Source of the DNA: DASPKT01 sp035627915
GTDB lineage: Bacteria; Pseudomonadota; Alphaproteobacteria; Azospirillales; Azospirillaceae
Reading direction: 5' to 3'
Length of the DNA stretch: 22,664 bases
Assembly: GCA_035627915.1 (NCBI GenBank)
Contig: DASPKT010000140.1
Coordinates: 1-22,664, forward strand
The notes under the pieces were generated by a model. That model was given only the letters and a program-made list of their open reading frames with translations, searched no databases and was not told where the DNA came from. Positions 1 through 6,458 of the stretch are shown one piece after another. A program made the position numbers and the translations under genes. Numbering within the stretch: position 1 is the stretch's first letter; every line of letters starts with the position of its first letter.

Positions 1-2
1 GC

Positions 3-113
3 GCCGCCGGCAAGCCGGCCAAGGTCGCCCTCGTCGCCGTCATGCACAAGCTCGTCCTCATCCTCAACGCCATCATCCGCGACGCCGAACCCGCCAGACA
101 ATCACACCCTTAA
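3..113 (+). CDS. IS110-family transposase, C-terminal end (partial)
   Basis: The first bases encode 36 residues and a TAA stop in frame 3, beginning AAGKPAKVALVAVMHKL and ending DAEPARQSHP. The AAGKPAKVAL...KLVLILNAIIRD pattern is the typical C-terminal end of IS110/IS1111-family (DEDD) transposases, which move insertion sequences through a circular intermediate. The catalytic domains lie left of the window, so this could be the end of an intact element or a fragment; that cannot be decided here. No terminal inverted repeat is visible after the stop, which is usual for IS110 elements. Identification rests on a short but characteristic stretch. Confidence 0.75.
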   Translation, partial: AAGKPAKVALVAVMHKLVLILNAIIRDAEPARQSHP

Positions 114-126
114 TCAAGACGGTTGC

Positions 127-162
127 TGAGCCTGTCCAAGCCTCATCCTGAGCTTGTCGAAG
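127..162. repeat. REP-like direct repeat (TGAGCTTGTCGAAG type)
   Basis: Two 14-base copies, TGAGCCTGTCCAAG (127-140) and TGAGCTTGTCGAAG (149-162), differ at two positions and start 22 bases apart, separated by CCTCATCC. The sequence CCTCATCCTGAGCTTGTCGAAG is familiar as a dispersed intergenic repeat in many proteobacterial genomes. It sits just after the transposase stop and before the 3' end of hemF. It may be an insertion target of the element or a processed REP unit; function unknown. Confidence 0.55.
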
Positions 163-224
163 GACGCACCACCCAACAGCCGTACCCCGCCGCCGGGCAC
201 CCCCGTCACGAAGTCCCGACCCCC

Positions 225-1109
225 TCAGGGCCACTTCACCTCGGGCGGCAGGCTCATCAGGATGGCCTCGATGTTGCCGCCGGTCTTCAGGCCGAACAGG
301 GTGCCGCGGTCGTGGATCAGGTTGAACTCCACGTAGCGGCCGCGGCGGACCAGCTGGTGCTCGCGCTGGGCGGGGGTCCAGGCGGCGTCCATGCGGCGGC
401 GCACGATGCGGGGGTAGGCGTCCAGGAACGCCTCGCCGACGGCGCGGGTGAAGGCGAAGTCGGCCTCCCAGTCGCCGGTGTCCAGCCCGTCGTAGAAGAT
501 GCCGCCGGCGCCCCGCGGTTCGTTCCGGTGCGGCAGGAAGAAGTAGCGGTCGCACCATTCCTTGAAGCGGGCGTAGTAGTCGGCCCCGTGCGCGTCGCAG
601 GCGGCCCGAAGCGCGGCGTGGAACAGGGCCGCGTCCTCCGCCGTCTCCGCGCTGTCCATGAACATCGGCGTGAGGTCGGCGCCGCCGCCGAACCAGGCCT
701 TGGAGGTCACGAGGTGGCGCGTGTTCATGTGCACCGCCGGCACCAGCGGGGAGCGCATGTGGGCGACCAGGCTGATGCCGCCCGCCCAGAAGGCGCCCGT
801 CTCGGCGGCGCCGGGCACCTGGTTCCGGAACTCCTCGGAGAAGGTGCCGTGCACGGTGGAGATGTTGACGCCCACCTTCTCGAACACGCGGCCGCGCATG
901 ATCGACATGACGCCGCCGCCGCCCGGGGCGCCGCTGGGGTCCGGGCGCTGCCACGCCTTGCGCTCGAACCGGCCGGGGGGCAGGTCGGCGTGGGTCCCGG
1001 AGAGCTCGTCCTCGATGGCCTCGAAGGCGGCGCAGATGCGGTCGCGCAACTCCTGGAACCAGGCGGCGGCGCGGGCCTTGCGGGAGTCGAGGGTGGCGGC
1101 GTCGGTCAT
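225..1109 (-). CDS. hemF: Oxygen-dependent coproporphyrinogen III oxidase
   Basis: 294 residues, the normal family length. The enzyme uses O2 to decarboxylate two propionates of coproporphyrinogen III, giving protoporphyrinogen IX for haem synthesis in the cytoplasm. Family signatures are clear: VHMNTRHLVTSKAWFGGGADLTP (about residues 126-148), GGIFYDGLDTGDW in the middle, and the C-terminal block RGRYVEFNLIHDRGTLFGL followed by TGGNIEAILMSLPP. The start MTDAATLDS is chosen because it overlaps the trmL stop as ATGA, implying translational coupling; the reading frame is open further upstream, but only inside trmL. Haem supply fits the neighbouring divergent bc1 genes, which need b and c haems. 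It ends next to the REP-like repeat and IS110 tail without an obvious intrinsic terminator. Confidence 0.95.
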   Translation of the reverse strand: MTDAATLDSRKARAAAWFQELRDRICAAFEAIEDELSGTHADLPPGRFERKAWQRPDPSGAPGGGGVMSIMRGRVFEKVGVNISTVHGTFSEEFRNQVPGAAETGAFWAGGISLVAHMRSPLVPAVHMNTRHLVTSKAWFGGGADLTPMFMDSAETAEDAALFHAALRAACDAHGADYYARFKEWCDRYFFLPHRNEPRGAGGIFYDGLDTGDWEADFAFTRAVGEAFLDAYPRIVRRRMDAAWTPAQREHQLVRRGRYVEFNLIHDRGTLFGLKTGGNIEAILMSLPPEVKWP

Positions 1110-1585
1110 GCCGGAGGGTCCTGTCGCGGGAAGCTGGAGGTCTGCCGCAGCGCCTCGCCCAGCACCATGGCGGCGGCGAGCGCCACGTTGAGGGAGCGCA
1201 GGCCCGGGCGCAAGGGGATCAGCACCGCGGCGTCGGCGGCCGCGTGCACCTCGTCCGGGACGCCGGCGGATTCGCGTCCCGCCAGCAGCACGTCGCCCGG
1301 GCGGAAGGCGAAATCCGTGTAGGGCACGGCCGCGCGCGTGGTCATCAGCACCAGCCGCCCGCCCTGCGCCTGCCGCGACGCCTGGAAGGCGGTCCAGCCG
1401 CTGTGGCGGACCATCTCCAGCCCCTCCAGGTAGTCCATGCCGGAGCGGCGCAGGCGCCGGTCGTCCAGCACGAACCCGCACGGCTCGATCAGGTCCAGGG
1501 CCACGCCGAGGCAGGCGCAGAGCCGCATCAGCGTGCCCGCGTTCTGCGGGATGTCGGGCTGGTAGAGGGCGAGGCGGACGGGCAT
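1106..1585 (-). CDS. trmL: tRNA (cytidine(34)-2'-O)-methyltransferase
   Basis: 159 residues, matching the small single-domain SPOUT enzyme TrmL (about 157 residues in E. coli), which 2'-O-methylates the wobble base of tRNA-Leu isoacceptors using S-adenosylmethionine. The N-terminal block LALYQPDIPQNAGTLMRL is characteristic. The SAM-binding trefoil-knot segments follow: LVLMTTRA, LLAGRESAGVPDEV and IPLRPGLRSLNVALAAAMVLGE. MPVRLALYQ is the usual family N-terminus; longer in-frame extensions would run into the low-complexity region upstream of petA. The stop overlaps the hemF start by 4 bases, so the two are probably one transcript. Its promoter should lie in 1586-1881 but none is convincing on the minus strand. 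Confidence 0.93.
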   Translation of the reverse strand: MPVRLALYQPDIPQNAGTLMRLCACLGVALDLIEPCGFVLDDRRLRRSGMDYLEGLEMVRHSGWTAFQASRQAQGGRLVLMTTRAAVPYTDFAFRPGDVLLAGRESAGVPDEVHAAADAAVLIPLRPGLRSLNVALAAAMVLGEALRQTSSFPRQDPPA

Positions 1586-1687
1586 GGGGCGGGGGCTTCG
1601 GCGGGGCGCCGCAGTCAAGCGCGCGTGCCGGGTTGCGGTCAATTGCCGCCATGCGGGCGCGGGCACCCCTGGGCGCTCTTGTCGCGC

Positions 1688-1716
1688 TTCCCAACTTGTC
1701 CGGGGGCATGTATATC
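1688..1716 (+). promoter_or_regulatory. Possible petABC promoter
   Basis: TTCCCA (1688-1693) and TATATC (1711-1716) are 17 bases apart and lie in the least GC-rich part of the 296-base gap between trmL and petA. They would give a leader of about 160 bases. The -35 match is weak, so this is a tentative call. Confidence 0.3.
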
Positions 1717-1728
1717 GGTTTACCGCGA

Positions 1729-1746
1729 CCGGGCTGCAAGGCCCGG
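1729..1746 (+). other. Hairpin in the petA leader
   Basis: CCGGGC (1729-1734) and GCCCGG (1741-1746) form a perfect 6-bp stem with loop TGCAAG. A second small stem, TGCCG/CGGCA with loop CTTGCA (1751-1766), follows. There is no T-run, so these are not terminators. They may only fold the untranslated leader of the bc1 transcript; role unknown. Confidence 0.4.
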
Positions 1747-1881
1747 CCGTTGCCGCTTGCACGGCAGCCGCCCCGGAAGGGGACAAGGCGCCAGGCCGGC
1801 GGGTCGATAACGGGTCAAACCGAGAAGAGCGCGGGCGCCGGGGCAACGGTCGCCTCGGCCTTAAGGAGATAGAGAGGGGTT

Positions 1882-2454
1882 ATGGCGGAAACCACCCATA
1901 TGCCCGGCCACGGGCACGGGAGCGGCACGCACGCTGGCGAGGATCCCAACCGCCGCGATTTCCTGTACCTGGCCGCCGCGGCCACCGGTGCGGTGGGCGC
2001 CGCCTGCGTCGCCTGGCCGTTCATCCACAGCATGAACCCGGCCGCCGACACGCTGGCGCTGGCCAGCATCGAGGTCGACCTGGCCCCGATCCAGGTCGGG
2101 CAGGCGATCACGGTGACCTGGCGCGGCAAGCCGGTGTTCATCCGCCGCCGCACCGAGCAGGAGATCACGGCCGCCCGCAGCGTCAACCTGGGCGAGCTGG
2201 TCGACCCGCAGGCCGACGACGTGCGCGTCCAGAAGCCGGAGTGGCTGGTGCTGGTCGGCGTCTGCACGCACCTGGGCTGCGTGCCGCTGGGCCAGAAGTC
2301 CACCGACTCGCGCGGCGAGTTCGGCGGCTGGTTCTGCCCCTGCCACGGCTCGCACTACGACACGTCCGGCCGCATCCGCAAGGGTCCGGCTCCGGCGAAC
2401 CTCGCCGTTCCGGAATACACCTTCCTGAACGACACCTCGATTCGCATCGGCTGA
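1882..2454 (+). CDS. petA: Ubiquinol-cytochrome c reductase, Rieske iron-sulfur subunit
   Basis: 190 residues. The subunit carries the [2Fe-2S] cluster that takes the first electron from ubiquinol in the bc1 complex and passes it to cytochrome c1. Cluster ligands are C128 and H130 in CTHLGC, and C152 and H155 in CPCHGSHYD; C133 and C154 form the usual disulfide. A twin-arginine motif, NRRDFLYLA (residues 23-31), precedes the single membrane helix (about 29-50), as expected for Tat-exported Rieske proteins. Before it lies an unusual His/Gly-rich stretch, HMPGHGHGSGTH (6-17). AAGGAG (1863-1868) and the closer GAGAGGGG (1872-1879) precede the ATG. First gene of petABC; 19 bases separate it from petB. 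Confidence 0.97.
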   Translation: MAETTHMPGHGHGSGTHAGEDPNRRDFLYLAAAATGAVGAACVAWPFIHSMNPAADTLALASIEVDLAPIQVGQAITVTWRGKPVFIRRRTEQEITAARSVNLGELVDPQADDVRVQKPEWLVLVGVCTHLGCVPLGQKSTDSRGEFGGWFCPCHGSHYDTSGRIRKGPAPANLAVPEYTFLNDTSIRIG

Positions 2455-2473
2455 GCCGAGGGGAGACCAAGAG

Positions 2474-3778
2474 ATGGCCCACGGCCCGACGTCCTCTTTC
2501 AAGAACCCGGTGGTGAACTGGATCGACCAGCGCCTGCCGGTCTTCACGATGCTGCAGAAGGAGTACGGGACCTTCCCGACTCCGCGCAACTTCAACTACT
2601 TCTGGAATTTCGGCGCCATTGCGATGGTCGTGCTGGTGGTGATGATCCTCACCGGCATCTTCCTCGCCATGCACTACACGGCGCACACCTCGATGGCCTT
2701 CAATTCCGTCGAGCGCATCATGCGCGACGTGAATTTCGGCTGGCTCATCCGCTACATCCACATGAACGGCGCGTCGATGTTCTTCATCGCCGTGTACATC
2801 CACATCTTCCGGGGCATGTACTACGGCTCCTACAAGAAGCCGCGCGAGCTGCTGTGGATCCTGGGCGTGGTGATCTTCCTGCTGATGATGGCCACCGCCT
2901 TCATGGGCTACGTGCTGCCGTGGGGCCAGATGAGCTTCTGGGGCGCCACCGTCATCACCAACCTGTTCTCGGCCATCCCGGTGGTCGGCGACGACATCGT
3001 GACGCTGCTGTGGGGCGGCTTCTCCGTCGACAACCCGACGCTGAACCGGTTCTTCGCCCTGCACTACCTGCTGCCGTTCGTGATCTTCGCGGTCGTGTTC
3101 CTGCACGTCGCGGCGCTGCACGTCACCGGCTCCAACAACCCGCTCGGCATCGAGCCGAAGGGCCCGCAGGACACGGTGCCGTTCCACCCGTACTACACGG
3201 TCAAGGACAGCTTCGGCATCACCGTGTTCGTCCTGATCTGGGCGGCGTTCGTGTTCTTCGCCCCGAACTATCTGGGCCACCCGGACAACTACATCCCGGC
3301 GAACCCGCTGGTGACGCCGGCGCACATCGTGCCGGAGTGGTACTTCCTGCCCTACTACGCGATCCTGCGCTCGGTCACCTTCAACATCGGCGTGCCCTTC
3401 ACCGACATCGTCCTGATCGAGGCGAAGCTGGGCGGCGTGCTCGCCATGTTCGGCGCCATCGCCATCCTGGTGGTGCTGCCGTGGCTGGACACCTCGCCGG
3501 TGCGCAGCGCCAAGTTCCGTCCGATCTACCGGATCTGGATCTGGGTGTTCGTGGCGGCCTTCGCCATGCTGATGTACGCGGGCGGCAAGCCGGCCGAGCA
3601 GCCCTACGTGGCGGTCGGCCAGATCGGCACGGTGCTATACTTCGTGTTCTTCCTGGCCCTGCCGATCATCGGCAAGATCGAGAAGCCGCTGCCGCTGCCC
3701 GCCAGCATTTCCAAGCCTGTCCTGGGTGGCGGCCGCGTCGCCGCCGGGGCCGCCGCCAAGCCGATGGAGAAAGCCTGA
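2474..3778 (+). CDS. petB: Cytochrome b of the bc1 complex
   Basis: 434 residues, full-length bacterial cytochrome b with eight predicted membrane helices. It binds haems bL and bH and forms the Qo and Qi quinone sites. Haem ligands are visible as two His pairs with the required 14-residue spacing: H96/H110 (RYIHMNGAS...VYIHIFRG) and H197/H211 (FALHYLLP...VFLHVAALH). The cd1 helix region GYVLPWGQMSFWGATVITNL and the Qo-site PEWY motif (287-290) are intact. The last about 30 residues are a loose Gly/Ala/Pro/Lys tail (VLGGGRVAAGAAAKPMEKA). GGGAGACC lies just before the start. The stop and the petC start share one base (TGATG), so petC is translationally coupled. Confidence 0.97.
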   Translation: MAHGPTSSFKNPVVNWIDQRLPVFTMLQKEYGTFPTPRNFNYFWNFGAIAMVVLVVMILTGIFLAMHYTAHTSMAFNSVERIMRDVNFGWLIRYIHMNGASMFFIAVYIHIFRGMYYGSYKKPRELLWILGVVIFLLMMATAFMGYVLPWGQMSFWGATVITNLFSAIPVVGDDIVTLLWGGFSVDNPTLNRFFALHYLLPFVIFAVVFLHVAALHVTGSNNPLGIEPKGPQDTVPFHPYYTVKDSFGITVFVLIWAAFVFFAPNYLGHPDNYIPANPLVTPAHIVPEWYFLPYYAILRSVTFNIGVPFTDIVLIEAKLGGVLAMFGAIAILVVLPWLDTSPVRSAKFRPIYRIWIWVFVAAFAMLMYAGGKPAEQPYVAVGQIGTVLYFVFFLALPIIGKIEKPLPLPASISKPVLGGGRVAAGAAAKPMEKA

Positions 3779-4566
3779 TGCGTCGTCTTCGCACCCTGAT
3801 CCTGGCCGGCGTCCTCGCCGCTGCCGGCACCTCGGCGGCCCTCGCCGCCGGGGGCGAGACGGTGCCGCCGCACCAGGCCTGGCAGCACGGCGCGGTCAAC
3901 CGTCCGTTCAGCAACCCGTTCGGCACCTTCGACCGGGGCGAGCTGCAGCGCGGCTTCCAGGTCTACAAGGAGGTCTGCGCCGCCTGCCACTCGCTGGACC
4001 TGGTCGCCTACCGCAACCTGGAGGCCCTCGGCTTCTCGGAAGCGGAGGTGAAGGCCATCGCGGCGGAGTACGAGGTCACCGACGGCCCGAACGACGAGGG
4101 TGAGATGTTCACCCGCAAGGCCATCCCGGCAGACCGCTTCAAGGCCCCCTTCGCGAACGAGAAGGCGGCCGCGGCGGCCAACGGCGGCAAGGCGCCGCCG
4201 GACCTGTCGCTGATGGTGAAGGCCCGCGCCCACGGCGAGGACTACGTCTACGCGCTGCTGGCCGAGGGCTACACGCAGCCGAAGGAAGGCGTGCAGGTGC
4301 CGGACGGGACGTACTACAACGAGTACTTCCCGGGCCACCTGATCGCCATGCCGATGCCGCTGTCGGACAACGGCGTCACCTATGCCGACGGGACCGCCGC
4401 CACGGTGGCGCAGCAGGCCCGCGACGTGTCGACCTTCCTGGCCTGGGCCGCCGAGCCCAACCTGGAGGCCCGCCACCGGATCGGCATCATGGCCGTCATG
4501 TTCCTGATCGTGCTGGCCGGCCTGCTGTTCGCGGCCAAGCGCGCCGTCTGGGCCGACCAGCACTGA
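3778..4566 (+). CDS. petC: Cytochrome c1 of the bc1 complex
   Basis: 262 residues. A Sec signal peptide (about 1-24, ending SAALAA) exports the protein. The covalent haem site CAACH is at 67-71 and the axial Met is in AMPMPLSD (M191 or M193). A single C-terminal membrane helix (about 236-253) anchors it, with the short tail KRAVWADQH in the cytoplasm. It accepts electrons from the Rieske cluster and reduces soluble or membrane cytochrome c. The conserved NRPFSNPFGTFDRGELQRGFQVYKEVC region is typical of alphaproteobacterial c1. The ATG overlaps the petB TGA by one base. A strong intrinsic terminator starts 33 bases after the stop, closing the operon. Confidence 0.97.
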   Translation: MRRLRTLILAGVLAAAGTSAALAAGGETVPPHQAWQHGAVNRPFSNPFGTFDRGELQRGFQVYKEVCAACHSLDLVAYRNLEALGFSEAEVKAIAAEYEVTDGPNDEGEMFTRKAIPADRFKAPFANEKAAAAANGGKAPPDLSLMVKARAHGEDYVYALLAEGYTQPKEGVQVPDGTYYNEYFPGHLIAMPMPLSDNGVTYADGTAATVAQQARDVSTFLAWAAEPNLEARHRIGIMAVMFLIVLAGLLFAAKRAVWADQH

Positions 4567-4598
4567 GCCGGTCGCCCGCACGGGGCTGAAAGAGTGGG

Positions 4599-4632
4599 AA
4601 AGGGCGCTCCTCCGGGGGCGCCCTTTTCGTTT
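4599..4632 (+). terminator. Intrinsic terminator of petABC
   Basis: AAAGGGCGC (4599-4607) pairs perfectly with GCGCCCTTT (4618-4626), leaving a 10-base loop. The stem runs into TTTTCGTTT. It lies 33 bases after the petC stop and upstream of the next plus-strand gene. Confidence 0.9.
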
Positions 4633-4701
4633 GGGGCCCAAGGACCTACATGGGGAAGGCCCCACATGCGGGACCGGACCGGAATTCGGGGAGACCACGC
4701 C

Positions 4702-5259
4702 ATGGGCGCCCACTACGCCGACATCGTGCGCGTTCTGCGCTTCTGGTTCGAGGAGGCGGGACCCGCCAAGTGGTTCGGCGGCGGGCCGGAGTTCGACGCG
4801 CTGGTGCGCGAACGGCTGCACGCGCTCCACCTCGAGGCCGCCCGCGGCGACCACGATGCCTGGGCGGAGACGCCGGAGGGGGCGCTGGCGCTGATGATCC
4901 TGCTGGACCAGGCGCCCCGGAACATGTTCCGCGGCACGGCCGGCGCCTTCGCCACCGACGCCAAGGCCCGCGAGCTGGCCCGCGCCGCGCTGGACCGCGG
5001 CCTCGACCAGGGAATGGCGGAGGACCAGCGCGCCTTCCTCTACCTGCCCTTCGAGCATTCCGAGGACATCGAGGACCAGCGCCTCGCCGTCCGCCTGTTC
5101 GAGGAGCGGACGCAGAAGCCGGTCTACCACGACTATGCCCGCCGCCACCTGGCGGTCATCGAGCGGTTCGGCCGCTTCCCCCACCGCAACGGCATCCTCG
5201 GCCGCCCCTCAACGCCGGAGGAGGAGGCGTTCCTGAAGGAGCCCGGCTCCTCCTTCTGA
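4702..5259 (+). CDS. DUF924 family protein
   Basis: 185 residues with the hallmarks of the DUF924 (COG3803) family, an all-helical TPR-like fold of unknown biochemical role. Visible family blocks are an N-terminal RFWFEEAGPAKWFGGGPEFD, then LALMILLDQAPRNMFRGTAGAFATD, FLYLPFEHSEDIEDQ, and the C-terminal RFGRFPHRNGILGRPSTPEEEAFL. The start at 4702 is preferred because GGGGAGA lies about 9 bases upstream and the longer frame reaches back into the petC terminator. It follows that terminator, so it probably has its own promoter, although none stands out. It converges on the small membrane-protein gene with an 10-base gap and no terminator between them. Confidence 0.88.
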   Translation: MGAHYADIVRVLRFWFEEAGPAKWFGGGPEFDALVRERLHALHLEAARGDHDAWAETPEGALALMILLDQAPRNMFRGTAGAFATDAKARELARAALDRGLDQGMAEDQRAFLYLPFEHSEDIEDQRLAVRLFEERTQKPVYHDYARRHLAVIERFGRFPHRNGILGRPSTPEEEAFLKEPGSSF

Positions 5260-5269
5260 CCCCGCCCCG

Positions 5270-5614
5270 TCAGCGCCGCGCGCCGCGGAAGCCCGACAGC
5301 AGGAAGCGGGGGAAGGTCACCAGCTGCTCCGCCAGGAAGCGGCGGACGAAGTCGCCGGGGCCGGCGAAGGGCTCCGGCTGCACCGGTTCCCGCGCATGGC
5401 CCCAGCCCTGCGCCAGCAGCGCCGCCGCCGGCATCAGCGGGGCCAGCCCCAGCACGCCCCAGTGCGCCTCCGCCGCCGCCCAGGCCGCCAGCGGCAACGC
5501 CCCCACGACGAGCGGCGCCGTCGCCGCGTGCAGCAGCCGGTTCAGCGGGTCGCCGTGACGTGGCGCGTAGCCCTGCCACTGCCAATCCAGGAAAGCCTTG
5601 ATGCGGGTGCCCAT
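5270..5614 (-). CDS. Small Mpo1/DUF962-like membrane protein
   Basis: 114 residues. The N-terminal part reads FLDWQWQGYAPRHGDPLNRLLH, followed by two hydrophobic segments (about 29-48 and 50-72), then WGHAREPVQPEPFAGPGDFVRRFLAEQLVTFPRFLLSG. The Asn-x-x-x-His element in a membrane context and the C-terminal pattern recall Mpo1-like (DUF962, YGL010w) proteins; yeast Mpo1 is an Fe-dependent dioxygenase of fatty-acid alpha-oxidation. Whether this short bacterial version is an enzyme is unknown. The start is set by GGAGGA six to seven bases upstream. An in-frame extension reaches 5797 but would translate a REP palindrome and is probably not used. A promoter and palindromic operator about 180 bases upstream are shared with the divergent TetR gene. 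Confidence 0.62.
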   Translation of the reverse strand: MGTRIKAFLDWQWQGYAPRHGDPLNRLLHAATAPLVVGALPLAAWAAAEAHWGVLGLAPLMPAAALLAQGWGHAREPVQPEPFAGPGDFVRRFLAEQLVTFPRFLLSGFRGARR

Positions 5615-5724
5615 GGTGTTGTCCTCCGATTCCATCCGGAAAGCGCCGCGCGGCCGTGCAGTCCTCCCGCTCCCCCCTCCGCCACGGTGTCTGCCCGGCC
5701 AGCATGGCTGCGGAGTGGTGCTGG

Positions 5725-5744
5725 ATTCCGGCTTTCGCCGGAAT
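5725..5744. repeat. REP-type palindrome
   Basis: ATTCCGGC (5725-5732), loop TTTC, GCCGGAAT (5737-5744) is a perfect 8-bp stem. With flanking GG and GACGG it matches the dispersed GGATTCCGGCTTTCGCCGGAATGACGG-type intergenic repeat known from many proteobacteria. It lies in the presumed 5' leader of the Mpo1-like gene, between its promoter and its start codon. Confidence 0.7.
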
Positions 5745-5793
5745 GACGGGAAAGGGTCCGGAAGGACGGAGCGAGCGGCGCTCTCATATCTGA

Positions 5794-5830
5794 ACACTGT
5801 CTAGATACACAGTCATCTGGACAGTGTCAA
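5794..5830 (-). promoter_or_regulatory. Minus-strand promoter within a TetR-type operator
   Basis: ACACTGTCTAGA (5794-5805) and TCTGGACAGTGT (5816-5827) are 12-base inverted arms with one mismatch and a 10-base centre. On the minus strand TTGACA (5830-5825) and TATCTA (5807-5802) are exactly 17 bases apart, a near-consensus sigma70 promoter pointing at the Mpo1-like gene. The palindrome covers the spacer and most of both boxes, the layout expected of a repressor site. The divergent TetR gene starts 23 bases to the right and is the likely owner. Confidence 0.7.
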
Positions 5831-5852
5831 GATCATGCGCTAGCGTCTCCCC

Positions 5853-6458
5853 ATGACCGGGAACGCTCGCCCCTACCATCACGGCGACCTGCGCCGCGCC
5901 CTGCTGGACGCCGCCGCCGCCGAGCTGGCCGACTCAGGCCCGGACGGGCTGTCGCTGCGCGCCTGCGCCCGCCGCGCCGGCGTCTCGCCCAGCGCGCCCG
6001 CGCACCATTTCGGCGACGTCGCGGGGCTGCTGGCAGCGCTGGCGGCGGAGGGGTTCGGGCGGTTGCGGGACGGGCTGGCGGCGGCGCGGGCCGGCGGGCC
6101 GGATGCTGCCGGGGCGCTGCATGCCTGCGGGCTCGCTTATGTGCGTTTCGCCCTGGCCGAGCCGGCCCTGTTCCGCCTGATGTTCCGGCGCGTCCCCGAC
6201 GCCGCCCGCCATCCCGGGCTGGCCAGGGCGGGGGAGGCCGCCTATGCGGAACTGGCGGGCGCCCTCGACGCCGCCCTTCTCGAGGCCGGGCGCGGCGCCG
6301 CCGACGCCGACGCGCGGCGCCTGCTGGCCTGGGCCGGCGTGCACGGCCTGGCCGCGCTGGCGATGGACGGGCTGGCCGGCGGGGCGGCGCCGCTGGCTCC
6401 TGGAGGCCCGGTCGAGGCGGCGCTCGGCCGCCTGTCCGGGGCGCTGCTGGGTCCCTAG
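5853..6458 (+). CDS. TetR/AcrR-family regulator with WHG-type C-terminal domain
   Basis: 201 residues. The N-terminal DNA-binding domain begins PYHHGDLRRALLDAA, with the helix-turn-helix near 35-54 (LRACARRAGVSPSAPAHHFGD). The C-terminal ligand domain contains AWAGVHGLAALAMDG (about 159-173), the WHG signature of one TetR subgroup. The operator immediately upstream overlaps the divergent promoter, so autoregulation and repression of the Mpo1-like gene are likely; the ligand is unknown. No ribosome-binding site is evident. A possible plus promoter, TGGACA (5818) with TAGCGT (5841), would start transcription about at the ATG, so leaderless translation is possible. Its stop overlaps the stop of the convergent DUF445 gene by four bases. 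Confidence 0.9.
   Translation: MTGNARPYHHGDLRRALLDAAAAELADSGPDGLSLRACARRAGVSPSAPAHHFGDVAGLLAALAAEGFGRLRDGLAAARAGGPDAAGALHACGLAYVRFALAEPALFRLMFRRVPDAARHPGLARAGEAAYAELAGALDAALLEAGRGAADADARRLLAWAGVHGLAALAMDGLAGGAAPLAPGGPVEAALGRLSGALLGP

Noticed and set aside
1110..1739. hemF extended upstream to a 504-residue protein
   Set aside because: The extra N-terminal part is the trmL gene read in the wrong frame. The ATG at 1109 overlaps the trmL stop and gives the normal HemF length.
1729..1766. Attenuator or riboswitch in the petA leader
   Set aside because: Only two short stems, with no T-run, leader peptide or recognisable riboswitch core.
1633..1872. Short plus-strand frame of 79 codons upstream of petA
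   Set aside because: No ribosome-binding site or family pattern; more likely untranslated leader.
4594..4701. Longer start for the DUF924 protein
   Set aside because: The extra 36 codons overlap the petC terminator hairpin, and the family begins near the 4702 start.
5615..5797. N-terminal extension of the Mpo1-like protein to 175 residues
   Set aside because: The extension starts at a GTG at the predicted transcription start, translates a REP palindrome, and lacks the good ribosome-binding site present before 5614.
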